The position numbers and the translations under genes are program-made. This document shows, one piece after another, positions 51,571-59,387 of a stretch of 64,000 bases of DNA (positions are counted from its first letter, which is position 1; every line of letters begins with the position of its first letter). Source of the stretch: CAIZGX01 sp046048875 (GTDB taxonomy: Bacteria; Bacteroidota; Bacteroidia; Flavobacteriales_D; Sanyastnellaceae); assembly GCA_046048875.1 (NCBI GenBank), contig JBJOFG010000006.1, positions 62,001 to 126,000 on the forward strand. Direction: 5' to 3'. Below the pieces are notes generated by a model. The model saw nothing but the letters and a program-made list of their open reading frames with translations, was not told where the DNA came from and did no database searches.

Positions 51571-51655
51571 TTGTTTAATATTATGAGGCAAATATTAAAC
51601 AAGTTTCCCTTCATTCCAAATAAATGTTTAATTATTTTATGAAAATATTAAACAA
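51571..51655. promoter_or_regulatory. Four half-site operator region before the sigma factor gene
   Basis: TTGTTTAATATT (51571-51582) and its exact inverse AATATTAAACAA (51591-51602) are 8 bases apart. A second pair, TGTTTAATTATT (51625-51636) and AATATTAAACAA (51644-51655), repeats the design. The adjacent MerR-type regulator is the obvious candidate binder. Confidence 0.65.
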
Positions 51656-51675
51656 AAACATCAAGTGAATCAAAA

Positions 51676-52566
51676 TCAGTTCTTTAGTCCTTCGAGTAAT
51701 TCGTCGATATTGTCGTAAAGGGTAATGTAGAGCGTATCTGGAGACTTAATTCCCTTAAGATTATATCCAGTAAAGTGGAAATGACAATCCGTATCCATGA
51801 ACATTCTAGTTAGGCGTTTTAGGTAGTCAGGCACCATTACTGTTGAAGGATGCGTGGTGAAAATTGAAACAAAATCAACATCACCCAATCGCTGAGCCAC
51901 TTGTTTAAGATCATCTGCCGGAACAGACTGTCCCAAAAGAATGCTTCTTAATCCACGAAGTTTCAAAATATAATGGAGCATTAGCAGTGAAAGCTCATGA
52001 ATCTCAAGATCCGGTAGGAAAAGAACAACAGGACGCTTGTTCTGTTCCAAAGGAGCCTTAACAGATTCAACATGGAAAAGTAGTTTTTGACGTATAAGTG
52101 CACTAATGAAGTGTTCTTGTGCGGGACAAATCGCGTCTGATTGCCAAAGTAATCCTATCTGATGAAGGAAAGGCATGATCACAATACGGAAAGTTTTTTC
52201 AAGGCCGTGCTCCTGAACATGCGGGTCTATAACATTTGAAAACAATTCCTCATCGTAATTCAACATGGAAATCTTCAGCATGTGAAGAAAGTGCTCTTCT
52301 GTGTTGTTCCCATGAGCATGCTTGTTTATTATCTCGCGAATTTGATCGTCGGAAAGTTTGGCAATATTGGAAATTTTATATCCCAAATTGTTCAACAAAC
52401 TTATATTCAACAGGGCTTTCAGGTCCTTGTCGTTGTATTTTCTAATATTAGTGTCAGTCCTATCAGGAGAGAGAATTCCATAGCGTTGCTCCCACACCCG
52501 AATGGTGTGTGCTTTGATTCCCGAAAAATTCTCCAGGTCCTTGATGGTGAACTCTTGAGGGCGCAT
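51676..52566 (-). CDS. MerR-family regulator with B12-binding-like domain (CarH/LitR-like)
   Basis: 296 residues. The N-terminal MerR helix-turn-helix is FTIKDLENFSGIKAHTIRVW followed by EQRYGILSPDRT. The C-terminal half (about 90-290) resembles the CarH sensor: a four-helix cap with W-x9-EH (LWQSDAICPAQEH) and a Rossmann B12 fold with EIHELS in place of the DxHxxG loop. CarH uses adenosylcobalamin to sense light and represses carotenoid genes. The histidine is kept but Asp and Gly are changed, so B12 binding is likely but unproven. It lies upstream of the ECF sigma gene. Confidence 0.85.
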   Translation of the reverse strand: MRPQEFTIKDLENFSGIKAHTIRVWEQRYGILSPDRTDTNIRKYNDKDLKALLNISLLNNLGYKISNIAKLSDDQIREIINKHAHGNNTEEHFLHMLKISMLNYDEELFSNVIDPHVQEHGLEKTFRIVIMPFLHQIGLLWQSDAICPAQEHFISALIRQKLLFHVESVKAPLEQNKRPVVLFLPDLEIHELSLLMLHYILKLRGLRSILLGQSVPADDLKQVAQRLGDVDFVSIFTTHPSTVMVPDYLKRLTRMFMDTDCHFHFTGYNLKGIKSPDTLYITLYDNIDELLEGLKN

Positions 52567-52599
52567 AGTAGTTGTTTTAGGAATTCATAACATAGACAT

Positions 52600-52634
52600 A
52601 ACCAAAAGGTTCATTTTCGCGTAAATTTTTACGC
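52600..52634. promoter_or_regulatory. Two palindromes in the MerR/oxidoreductase divergent region
   Basis: AACCAAAAGGTT (52600-52611) and GCGTAAATTTTTACGC (52619-52634, 7-base perfect arms) lie in the 161-bp gap between divergent genes. Position fits operators; no regulator is assigned. The rest of the gap shows a TAACTTCG near-consensus box ahead of ATG 52728. Confidence 0.45.
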
Positions 52635-52727
52635 CCTTAGGTTTTTTTTATGCCAAGCCTGGCTTTCCTCTTTCATTTAATTGGTAGTCCTTTCAATTTT
52701 CAATAACTTCGAACCCAAACCTTAATC

Positions 52728-53738
52728 ATGATACGAATTGCGCAAATAGGCTACGGGTATTGGGGGCCAAACCTTCTTCGTAACTTCATGTCGCTCGGGA
52801 ATGCAACTGTCGAATTGCTTATCGATTCTCAGCATGAGAGACTTGCTCAAGCCGTTGCTTTGTTTCCTTCGTTGAAAACATCGACATCAGCCGACGAGGC
52901 CTTCACCAATACCGAGGTGGATGCTGTTGTTATTGCAACCCCAGTCTTCACTCACTATGAATTGGCGAAACGCGCTCTGCTCGCAGGTAAGCATGTGCTA
53001 TTGGAAAAGCCAATGACTGCCTCGGTGGCTCAGGCCAAGGAATTGATAGACCTAGCCATGCAAAAGGGAAAGTTGCTCATGGTTGATCATACGTTTCTTT
53101 ACACCGGTGCAGTTGAGAAAATGAAGGCGTTGAAAGAAGAAGGTGCCCTGGGTGACTTAAAATATTTCGATTCCACGCGAATCAACCTAGGGCTCATTCA
53201 ACAAGACGTAAACGTGCTGTGGGATCTTGCACCTCATGATATTTCGGTCCTCGATTATTTATCCGATGAACTCCCAGTCAGCGTCAATGCAACAGGCGTC
53301 AGCCATATTCACAACGGAATCGAAAACGTAGCCTACCTCACGGTGAATTATCAAAACAATTTTGTTGCGCATTTCAGTTGCTCATGGTCTTCGCCCGTGA
53401 AGATTAGAATGATGTTGTTGGGTGGAAGTGAAAAGATGGTCGTCTTCAATGACATGGAGCCTACTGAAAAAATTAAAGTATACGATACAGCGCACAGCGT
53501 AAGTACCCTCGAGGAAAAACAGAAGGTGATGATTGATTATCGTGTTGGTGATGTATATGTTCCGAAACTCGCACTAGCTGAACCTCTGAAGAAATTGGCT
53601 GAGGATTTTATTCGTTCAATTGAGAACAATACAGAGCCACGTGCCTCGGCAATCGGTGGGTTGAACACCATTCGAATTCTTGAAGCCGCGCAGCAAAGCA
53701 TCAAACAAAACGGAAAGGAAATCAAAATTGAAATGTAA
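52728..53738 (+). CDS. Gfo/Idh/MocA-family sugar oxidoreductase
   Basis: NAD(P)-dependent dehydrogenase, 336 residues. The N-terminal Rossmann motif is IAQIGYGYWGPNLLRN, the cofactor-site EKP is in VLLEKPMTASV, and the C-terminal substrate domain includes DLAPHDISVLDYL. WbpB/WlbA-type members oxidise the 3-position of UDP-linked amino sugars before transamination. As first gene of the twelve-gene glycan operon that also has a DegT aminotransferase, that role fits, but the substrate is inferred. Confidence 0.88.
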   Translation: MIRIAQIGYGYWGPNLLRNFMSLGNATVELLIDSQHERLAQAVALFPSLKTSTSADEAFTNTEVDAVVIATPVFTHYELAKRALLAGKHVLLEKPMTASVAQAKELIDLAMQKGKLLMVDHTFLYTGAVEKMKALKEEGALGDLKYFDSTRINLGLIQQDVNVLWDLAPHDISVLDYLSDELPVSVNATGVSHIHNGIENVAYLTVNYQNNFVAHFSCSWSSPVKIRMMLLGGSEKMVVFNDMEPTEKIKVYDTAHSVSTLEEKQKVMIDYRVGDVYVPKLALAEPLKKLAEDFIRSIENNTEPRASAIGGLNTIRILEAAQQSIKQNGKEIKIEM

Positions 53739-53739
53739 G

Positions 53740-54765
53740 TTGAAAGAAAAACTTCAACATATCATTCAAGACTTAAAGATTCAGTTAGAAGGCGAATGCG
53801 TTCTGACAGAAGCGGCTTCGGGTGCCTACGCCTGCACACCGGTTTTGGCAGCGCTTGCAGGAGCCGAGGTGCATGCATTCGCTCGTGATTCGAAGTACGG
53901 CGCTGCCAACGATTGCATAGATCAAGTAAAAGCCCTTGCACAGAAATGCGGTGTTTCAAATCGCATGCATTTCCACACAGAAAAAAATGAAATACCTTGG
54001 GAAAGGGCCACTGTTATCACAAACAGCGGCGCCCTTCGTCCGTTAGATAGCGCGTTTCTTCAGCGCGTTTCTTCTTCATGTCGAATTCCACTCATGTTCG
54101 AAGCATGGGAGTTTCGCTCCCAAGATCTCGATTTAGATTTTTGTAAATCGAAGGGAATCGCGGTCGCGGGAACGAATGAAAGACATACGCAAGTTGATGT
54201 GTTCGGATACTTGGGAGACATGGTAATTCGACAAATTCAAGACGCGAAACAAACACCTTATCGAAATAAATTCATCGTTGTTTCGAACAACGATTTCACG
54301 CCCTACCTCTGCACGCCTTTGGTGAAAATGTCTGAAGGAGTAGGCGTGTATTGTCCGTTGGAATACAAAAGTGAAATTGAAAATTTAGGAGCAACCTATC
54401 TCGGCGATTGGAACGCTAATGAAATTCCGAATGAGTGGAAATCGGCTTCAGCCGTGATTTACACAGGTTCTCCATTTTCTGAAAATCTTTGGGGGAAATT
54501 CCCTTTGTTGAATTTAGATATATTGAAATCCCTGAACTCTCCGCTCATCCTCAGATTCACGGGAGATTTAAGCGAAGCCGATTTCATTCAACATGAAATA
54601 GAATTTTATCCGGCTCACGTTCCCTCAGGACACATGGGCATTCTTCCTTCAGCCATCGGTTGGGATCCAATTATTCGCCTGCAAGCCGGAAGCTTGAAGG
54701 TGGCAGAACTCATGAAGCAGAAGGAAGTCAACTACAACAATGAACCTCTCGCACAATACCTCTAA
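53740..54765 (+). CDS. Unrecognised protein in glycan operon, Rossmann-like
   Basis: About 341 residues, no signal peptide. The N-terminal part (TEAASGAYACTPVLAALAGA and EVHAFARDSKYG) looks like a nucleotide-binding beta-alpha unit, and TNSGALRPLDSAFL with AVAGTNERHTQVDVFGYLGD recalls dehydrogenase-type folds, but I cannot assign a family. There is no ATG at the 5' end: TTG 53740 directly after the previous stop is preferred, TTG 53728 is the alternative. Three bases separate it from the methyltransferase gene, so it belongs to the operon. Confidence 0.7.
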   Translation: MKEKLQHIIQDLKIQLEGECVLTEAASGAYACTPVLAALAGAEVHAFARDSKYGAANDCIDQVKALAQKCGVSNRMHFHTEKNEIPWERATVITNSGALRPLDSAFLQRVSSSCRIPLMFEAWEFRSQDLDLDFCKSKGIAVAGTNERHTQVDVFGYLGDMVIRQIQDAKQTPYRNKFIVVSNNDFTPYLCTPLVKMSEGVGVYCPLEYKSEIENLGATYLGDWNANEIPNEWKSASAVIYTGSPFSENLWGKFPLLNLDILKSLNSPLILRFTGDLSEADFIQHEIEFYPAHVPSGHMGILPSAIGWDPIIRLQAGSLKVAELMKQKEVNYNNEPLAQYL

Positions 54766-54768
54766 TCG

Positions 54769-55533
54769 ATGAACGAAGAAAATAAAATCGAGAAGTTGTC
54801 TGATTTGGATTTCAATAAATTCAAATCGTTGGCGAACGATGAAACCCTTTCGCGTTACGAGAAAATTGGTTTCTTCAATCACTTTCGTGAAGGGAAGGAA
54901 GCGCTTATTTGGGAAGATATTCAATCGAAAGTCGCGTCCTTAGAAAAAGACGGTGCACGCATTCTCGACATTGGTCCGGGCTGCAGCGATTTGCCTTTTA
55001 TGCTATTGAAAAATGCTGAAGCGAAAAAGCAAAGCGTTGTGCTCATCGATTCTGAAGAGATGCTCAATCAATTGCCGAACTTCGAGTTTTGCGAAAAGTT
55101 TTCGGCGATGTTTCCCAACGAAACAAAACAGTGGTCAAGAGAAAACAAGAACGCATTCGACGCCATCATTTGTTACAGCGTTTTACATTACATCGCCGCA
55201 GAGTCAAGCGTTGAATTGTTTGTGGAAGCAGTGTGCGATTTGCTGGCCCCAGCCGGATTTGCCCTAATCGGCGACATTCCAAATGTGTCGAAAAGAAATC
55301 GTTTCTTCAGTTCCGAAGAAGGGATTCGTTTCCATCAAAACAATCACGGACCGAATTCATTTCCAGAAATCAATTGGAATGAAAAGAAACCGGGCGAGTT
55401 CAACGATGATGATGTTTTCGCGTTAATGAAAATGGCAAGAACGTATGGTGTGGAAGCCTTCGTGTTTCCGCAGAATAGCGCCTTGCCTATGGCGAATAGA
55501 AGAGAGGATATCTTATTTGTAAAACACAAATAA
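54769..55533 (+). CDS. SAM-dependent methyltransferase in glycan operon
   Basis: 254 residues with motif I ARILDIGPGCSDLPFML (about 65-80), then VVLIDSEEMLNQLP, and DAIICYSVLHYIAAE as motif IV. Likely methylates a sugar nucleotide or the growing glycan. Nothing in the sequence gives the position of methylation. It is tightly packed: three bases after the previous stop and one base before the next start. Confidence 0.85.
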   Translation: MNEENKIEKLSDLDFNKFKSLANDETLSRYEKIGFFNHFREGKEALIWEDIQSKVASLEKDGARILDIGPGCSDLPFMLLKNAEAKKQSVVLIDSEEMLNQLPNFEFCEKFSAMFPNETKQWSRENKNAFDAIICYSVLHYIAAESSVELFVEAVCDLLAPAGFALIGDIPNVSKRNRFFSSEEGIRFHQNNHGPNSFPEINWNEKKPGEFNDDDVFALMKMARTYGVEAFVFPQNSALPMANRREDILFVKHK

Positions 55534-55534
55534 C

Positions 55535-56203
55535 ATGAGAAACAAATTAGTCATTTTTGGAAATACAGAGTTTGCAGAAATTGCATACGAATACTTCACC
55601 CACGACAGTGAGTACTATGTCGTAGCCTTTTGCGTGCATCGCGACTACATAAACAAATCGGAAATTTTTGGACTGCCTTTGGTCGCGTTTGAAGACATTG
55701 CGGAATTGTATGCGCCGTCAGAACACGCGTTCTTCGGGGCTTGTGTATACACCAAACTGAACCGACTTCGCACGCAAGTTTATTTGGAAGCAAAAGCACT
55801 CGGATATGAAATTGCATCTTACGTGAGCTCTTATGCTTTCGTTTGGAGAAACGTAAAATTGGGTGAACACGTTTTTATTTTTGAAGACAATACCCTTCAA
55901 CCATTTACTGAAATTGGAAACAACGTTGTGTTGTGGAGCGGCAATCACATAGGTCATCATTCGAAAGTTGACGACAATTGCTTCATCTCTTCGCATGTGG
56001 TTATTAGCGGAGGAGTAAGCATCGGGAAAAATTGTTTCCTTGGTGTAAATAGCACCGTAAACAATGCCGTGAGCATTGGCGACGATTGCCTTCTTTCTTC
56101 CGGAGCTTTGGTCGTGAAAAACATACCGGAAGATTCCATTGTAAAAGGAAAAGACATCTCTCCAATTTCTTGTCGCGCTTACCATAAACTCACTCCGCGA
56201 TGA
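55535..56203 (+). CDS. NeuD/PglD-type sugar O- or N-acetyltransferase
   Basis: 222 residues. An N-terminal PglD-like nucleotide-sugar binding domain (VIFGNTEFAEIAYEYFTHDS) precedes a left-handed beta-helix of hexapeptide repeats (about 95-205) with the putative catalytic histidine in GNHIGHHSKVDDN. Such enzymes acetylate amino groups on UDP-sugars (PglD) or hydroxyls on sialic acid (NeuD). With the oxidoreductase and the aminotransferase in the operon, an N-acylated amino sugar is the likely product. Its stop overlaps the next start by four bases. Confidence 0.87.
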   Translation: MRNKLVIFGNTEFAEIAYEYFTHDSEYYVVAFCVHRDYINKSEIFGLPLVAFEDIAELYAPSEHAFFGACVYTKLNRLRTQVYLEAKALGYEIASYVSSYAFVWRNVKLGEHVFIFEDNTLQPFTEIGNNVVLWSGNHIGHHSKVDDNCFISSHVVISGGVSIGKNCFLGVNSTVNNAVSIGDDCLLSSGALVVKNIPEDSIVKGKDISPISCRAYHKLTPR

Positions 56204-57117
56204 ATTGGAAACGCCTCGGTAGAATAGTACAAGCCAATCCGAATTTGGACTGGTCTCAGCAATATGCTGCTATTCCGACCGTGCGTGTTTTAAACCACGA
56301 AACGCTTCGTGTTTACTACTATTCGATGGACCTCGATTTCAATGGAAGAATCAGTTACGTTGATGTTTCAGCAAGCAACCCGACACATATTATTTATAGA
56401 AGTGAAGAGGTAATGTTGAACATTGGGAATACCGGATCGTTCGACGATGGGGGAGTTTGTCCGCTGCAATTTCTTCAACATGAAAATGAAAATTGGTTGT
56501 ACTACTTAGGTGTGCAACGCACAACAGATGTGCCTTACAGATATTTTGCAGGAGTGGCTAAAGAGCAAATAGATGGCTCGTTTCAGCGCTTTCAAGCCAA
56601 TTCGGTTTTACTTCCAACCGAAACAGAACCCGATATTCGAAGTGCCGTTTCAATTGTGAAGCAAGGAAATCTTTTTCGCATGTGGTACGTGGGGGCTTCA
56701 GGTTGGATAGCGGTAAATGGAAAATCGGTTCCGACGTATCGCATTCATCACGCGACTTCAATCGAGGGTTTGAATTGGGAAGTTGATCGCTTGGATTGCA
56801 TTAATTTTCAGAACGAAGATGAATTCGGTTTTGGAAGGCCATGGGTCATGAAAACCGATTTAGGATATGAGATGTTTTACAGTATTAGAACGAAGTCAAT
56901 GGGCTATCGCCTCGGCTACGCAACGTCTGTAGACGGATATACGTGGGGTAGAAAGGACAGTGAGTTGAATTTTTCAATTGGAAGTGAAGACTGGGAAAAC
57001 GAGTCGGTATGCTATCCGTGTGTGGTAGATATAAATGGAAAGCGTTTTCTGTTTTATAACGGAAATCAAAATGGAAAAACAGGTTTCGGCGTTGCCGTTT
57101 TGGAGGACAAGCAATGA
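56200..57117 (+). CDS. Glycosidase-like five-bladed propeller protein, unknown activity
   Basis: 305 residues, no signal peptide. Repeated blades with FYSIRTKSMGYRLGYATSVDG and YRIHHATSIEGLNWE match the GH43/GH32/GH130 five-bladed propeller superfamily, where DG turns precede W residues. A cytoplasmic propeller within a sugar-nucleotide operon is unusual; it may act as a phosphorylase, hydrolase or non-catalytic binding protein. Catalytic acids could not be assigned. Overlaps both neighbours by four bases. Confidence 0.72.
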   Translation: MNWKRLGRIVQANPNLDWSQQYAAIPTVRVLNHETLRVYYYSMDLDFNGRISYVDVSASNPTHIIYRSEEVMLNIGNTGSFDDGGVCPLQFLQHENENWLYYLGVQRTTDVPYRYFAGVAKEQIDGSFQRFQANSVLLPTETEPDIRSAVSIVKQGNLFRMWYVGASGWIAVNGKSVPTYRIHHATSIEGLNWEVDRLDCINFQNEDEFGFGRPWVMKTDLGYEMFYSIRTKSMGYRLGYATSVDGYTWGRKDSELNFSIGSEDWENESVCYPCVVDINGKRFLFYNGNQNGKTGFGVAVLEDKQ

Positions 57118-58082
57118 AAATAATTCGATACACCGAAGACTATCGTCAGCAATGGGAGGAATTCGTTTCAAACAGTAAAAACGGAACTTTTCATCTGTCA
57201 AGAAATTTCATTGACTACCACGGAACAAAGTTCAGCGACCATTCGCTGCTTTCATTTGATGAAGAAGAAATTGTCGGCCTTTTACCCATGAATGAAGTGG
57301 GAAAGAATGTCTACAGTCATCAGGGATTAACCTACGGCGGATGGATTTTGTCTTCGGAAATTCGTCTGCATGAATTTCATGAACTGTTCAAGTGTTTTCT
57401 GAATTACTTGTCAGATCAGGGGTTTGAAGCCTTGCATTACAAATCCATTCCATACATGTATCACCAAATTCCTTCACAGGAAGACATACACATGATGCAT
57501 TTGGCAGGGGCAACGTGCATTGGACAACATGTGAATCCTATCATTATTCCTTCCAATTTTCCTGCTTTCCAAGAACGAAGAATTCGCGGAATGAAAAAGG
57601 CTCTGAAGGAAGGCGTTCGCATTGAAGTTTCTGAAAATATTGAAACGTATTTTAAGATCGTTGAAGATTTATTGAAAGCCTACGATTCAAAGCCAGCGCA
57701 TTCGCGAGAGGAAATAATTGATTTGAAAAAACGATTTCCGAATGAAATAATCTTGCATGCTGCGTTTGTTGGAAATGAAATGTGCGCGGGTATACTCTGT
57801 TTTGAAACGCCCAACTGCGTGCGCTTTCAATACATCGCCTCCACATTGGAAGGGAAGGAGAAGGGTGCTTTGGATTTGCTTTTCGCAACGCTCATTCAAG
57901 AGACGTATTCTCATAAGAATTTTATCGATTTCGGGACCAGTACCAACAGTCAAGGAGCGAGTTTGGCTTTAGGTATTTCACAACAGAAAGAAGGATTCGG
58001 CGCACGCACTAGCGTTCAGCCTATTTATACATTAGCATTAAATTCCGTAAATTGGGATGCTCTAAACGCATTTGTTTCATGA
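57114..58082 (+). CDS. GNAT/FemAB-like acyltransferase
   Basis: 322 residues with two tandem GNAT-like halves, as in FemAB and BioF2-like proteins. The N-terminal pattern is WEEFVSNSKNGTFHLSRNFI followed by LLSFDEEEIVGLLPM. The C-terminal half has CAGILCFETPNCVRFQYIAS and FIDFGTSTNSQGASLALGIS. FemAB relatives add amino acids from aminoacyl-tRNA, and others acylate amino sugars. In this operon it may N-acylate the sugar amine. Overlaps the GT2 gene start (ATGA). Confidence 0.78.
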   Translation: MKIIRYTEDYRQQWEEFVSNSKNGTFHLSRNFIDYHGTKFSDHSLLSFDEEEIVGLLPMNEVGKNVYSHQGLTYGGWILSSEIRLHEFHELFKCFLNYLSDQGFEALHYKSIPYMYHQIPSQEDIHMMHLAGATCIGQHVNPIIIPSNFPAFQERRIRGMKKALKEGVRIEVSENIETYFKIVEDLLKAYDSKPAHSREEIIDLKKRFPNEIILHAAFVGNEMCAGILCFETPNCVRFQYIASTLEGKEKGALDLLFATLIQETYSHKNFIDFGTSTNSQGASLALGISQQKEGFGARTSVQPIYTLALNSVNWDALNAFVS

Positions 58083-59014
58083 AGAAAGTATCGGTAGTCA
58101 TTCCCTGTTTCCATGTCGAAGAATTCATTCTTCCTCTTTTTCACAACATGCAAGAAGTGGAGAAGCAGTTGAATGCCATGGATCTTTCGTTGGAATTGGT
58201 GTGCGTTGACGATGGAAGCAAAGACGGTACGTGGGATGAATTGCTGAAGCATCGTCATTTGATTAAAGACACCCAAGTTGTTCGATTAACGCGCAACTTC
58301 GGTGCTATCTGCGCAAGCAATGCCGGATTGAAATTGGTTACTGGAGATGCTTGCACCATATACGCAGCAGACCTTCAAGATCCATTGGAACTCATTCCCG
58401 AAATGGCACAGCTGTGGTTGAATGGCGAGAAATACATCACTGCGGTTCGCGCGAAGAAGAGAAAAGATCCTTTGCTAACGCGTTTATATGCTAAGCTCTA
58501 TTACATCTTGGTGAAGTTGTTCGTGATGAAGGACTTTCCTGAAAGCGGATTCGACATTGCATTTTGGGACGGAAGTATTTTACAGTATTTGAAGAACACT
58601 TCGAAGAACATCAATCGTTCGTTGTTCTCGCATTGGCTCGGGTTCAAACCGTATGTGATCGAATACGAAAGAAGAGAGCGTTCGAGCGGAAAGAGTGGAT
58701 GGACGTTTTCAAAGAAATGGAAGTTGTTCCTCGATTCATTTTTAGGATTCTCTGTAGTTCCGATTCGTTTCATTTCATTCATAGGCATGTGTGTTTCGTT
58801 CCTCAGTTTCGGCTACGGAATTCTTATGCTTATAGGTGGAATAACAGGTAAAATTTCAGAGCCCGGTTTTGCAACAGTGACTTCTTTGATCACCTTCCTG
58901 TTGGGATTAGTGATCGTAATGCTTGGAGTAATTGGCGAATACTTGTGGCGCATTTTCGATGAAGTAAACAAACGACCCGAAGCGGTTGTAGAAGAGATAT
59001 TGAAGAATGAGTAA
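58079..59014 (+). CDS. GT2 polyprenyl-phosphate glycosyltransferase (GtrB/ArnC/DPMS-like)
   Basis: 311 residues. The catalytic GT-A domain shows VSVVIPCFHVEEF, CVDDGSKDGTWDEL and the D-x-D-like ADLQDPLELIPEM; two C-terminal membrane helices follow (about 230-300). This build is that of enzymes moving one sugar from NDP-sugar to undecaprenyl phosphate. Start ATG 58079 overlaps the previous stop; the TTG at 58052 is rejected. The flippase-like gene follows with eight bases of overlap, matching the ArnC then ArnE/F logic. Confidence 0.9.
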   Translation: MKKVSVVIPCFHVEEFILPLFHNMQEVEKQLNAMDLSLELVCVDDGSKDGTWDELLKHRHLIKDTQVVRLTRNFGAICASNAGLKLVTGDACTIYAADLQDPLELIPEMAQLWLNGEKYITAVRAKKRKDPLLTRLYAKLYYILVKLFVMKDFPESGFDIAFWDGSILQYLKNTSKNINRSLFSHWLGFKPYVIEYERRERSSGKSGWTFSKKWKLFLDSFLGFSVVPIRFISFIGMCVSFLSFGYGILMLIGGITGKISEPGFATVTSLITFLLGLVIVMLGVIGEYLWRIFDEVNKRPEAVVEEILKNE

Positions 59015-59387
59015 GATTGTAATTTTTGGATTGTCTGCGCTGTACGCCACGTTATCCGTGGTCGGTGCGTCGTTGATTAAATTGACATTGAATACATGGG
59101 GCGTTGAACAACGCGGCTTGACCTCGGTCAAAGACTATTTCGCGTTCTTGTTTGAACCGAAGGTGTTTTTCGGAATGGGAATCATTTTCGTTTCGGCATT
59201 GGTGCTGTTCAAGGCACTTTCGCTAAGCGATTTCAGTTACGTAATTCCTGTTAGCGCTGCCGTGAATTTTATTTTAACTGCGACAGTGGCCGCAGTGTTT
59301 TTCGGTGAAAAATTAGCATGGACCAACATTGTTGGAATTGCTCTAATCATCGCAGGAGTTTTCGTGATTAATCTCAAAAAGGTATGA
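59007..59387 (+). CDS. Small DMT/EmrE-like transporter, ArnE/ArnF-like flippase candidate
   Basis: 126 residues with four hydrophobic helices. The last two (SYVIPVSAAVNFILTATVAA; NIVGIALIIAGVFVINLKKV) carry the pattern of the small multidrug/DMT family, to which the ArnE/ArnF lipid-sugar flippase belongs. Placed between a polyprenyl-phosphate GT2 and other sugar enzymes, it likely flips polyprenyl-linked sugar across the inner membrane. It overlaps genes on both sides. Confidence 0.82.
   Translation: MSKIVIFGLSALYATLSVVGASLIKLTLNTWGVEQRGLTSVKDYFAFLFEPKVFFGMGIIFVSALVLFKALSLSDFSYVIPVSAAVNFILTATVAAVFFGEKLAWTNIVGIALIIAGVFVINLKKV

Noticed and set aside
52619..52648. Intrinsic terminator (GCGTAAA hairpin followed, after a short CCTTAGG stretch, by a T run)
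   Set aside because: It lies between two divergent genes, so nothing needs ending there; an operator role is more likely.
52655..52665. Single palindrome AAGCCTGGCTT before the 52728 oxidoreductase gene
   Set aside because: One isolated word without repeated spacer; could be chance.
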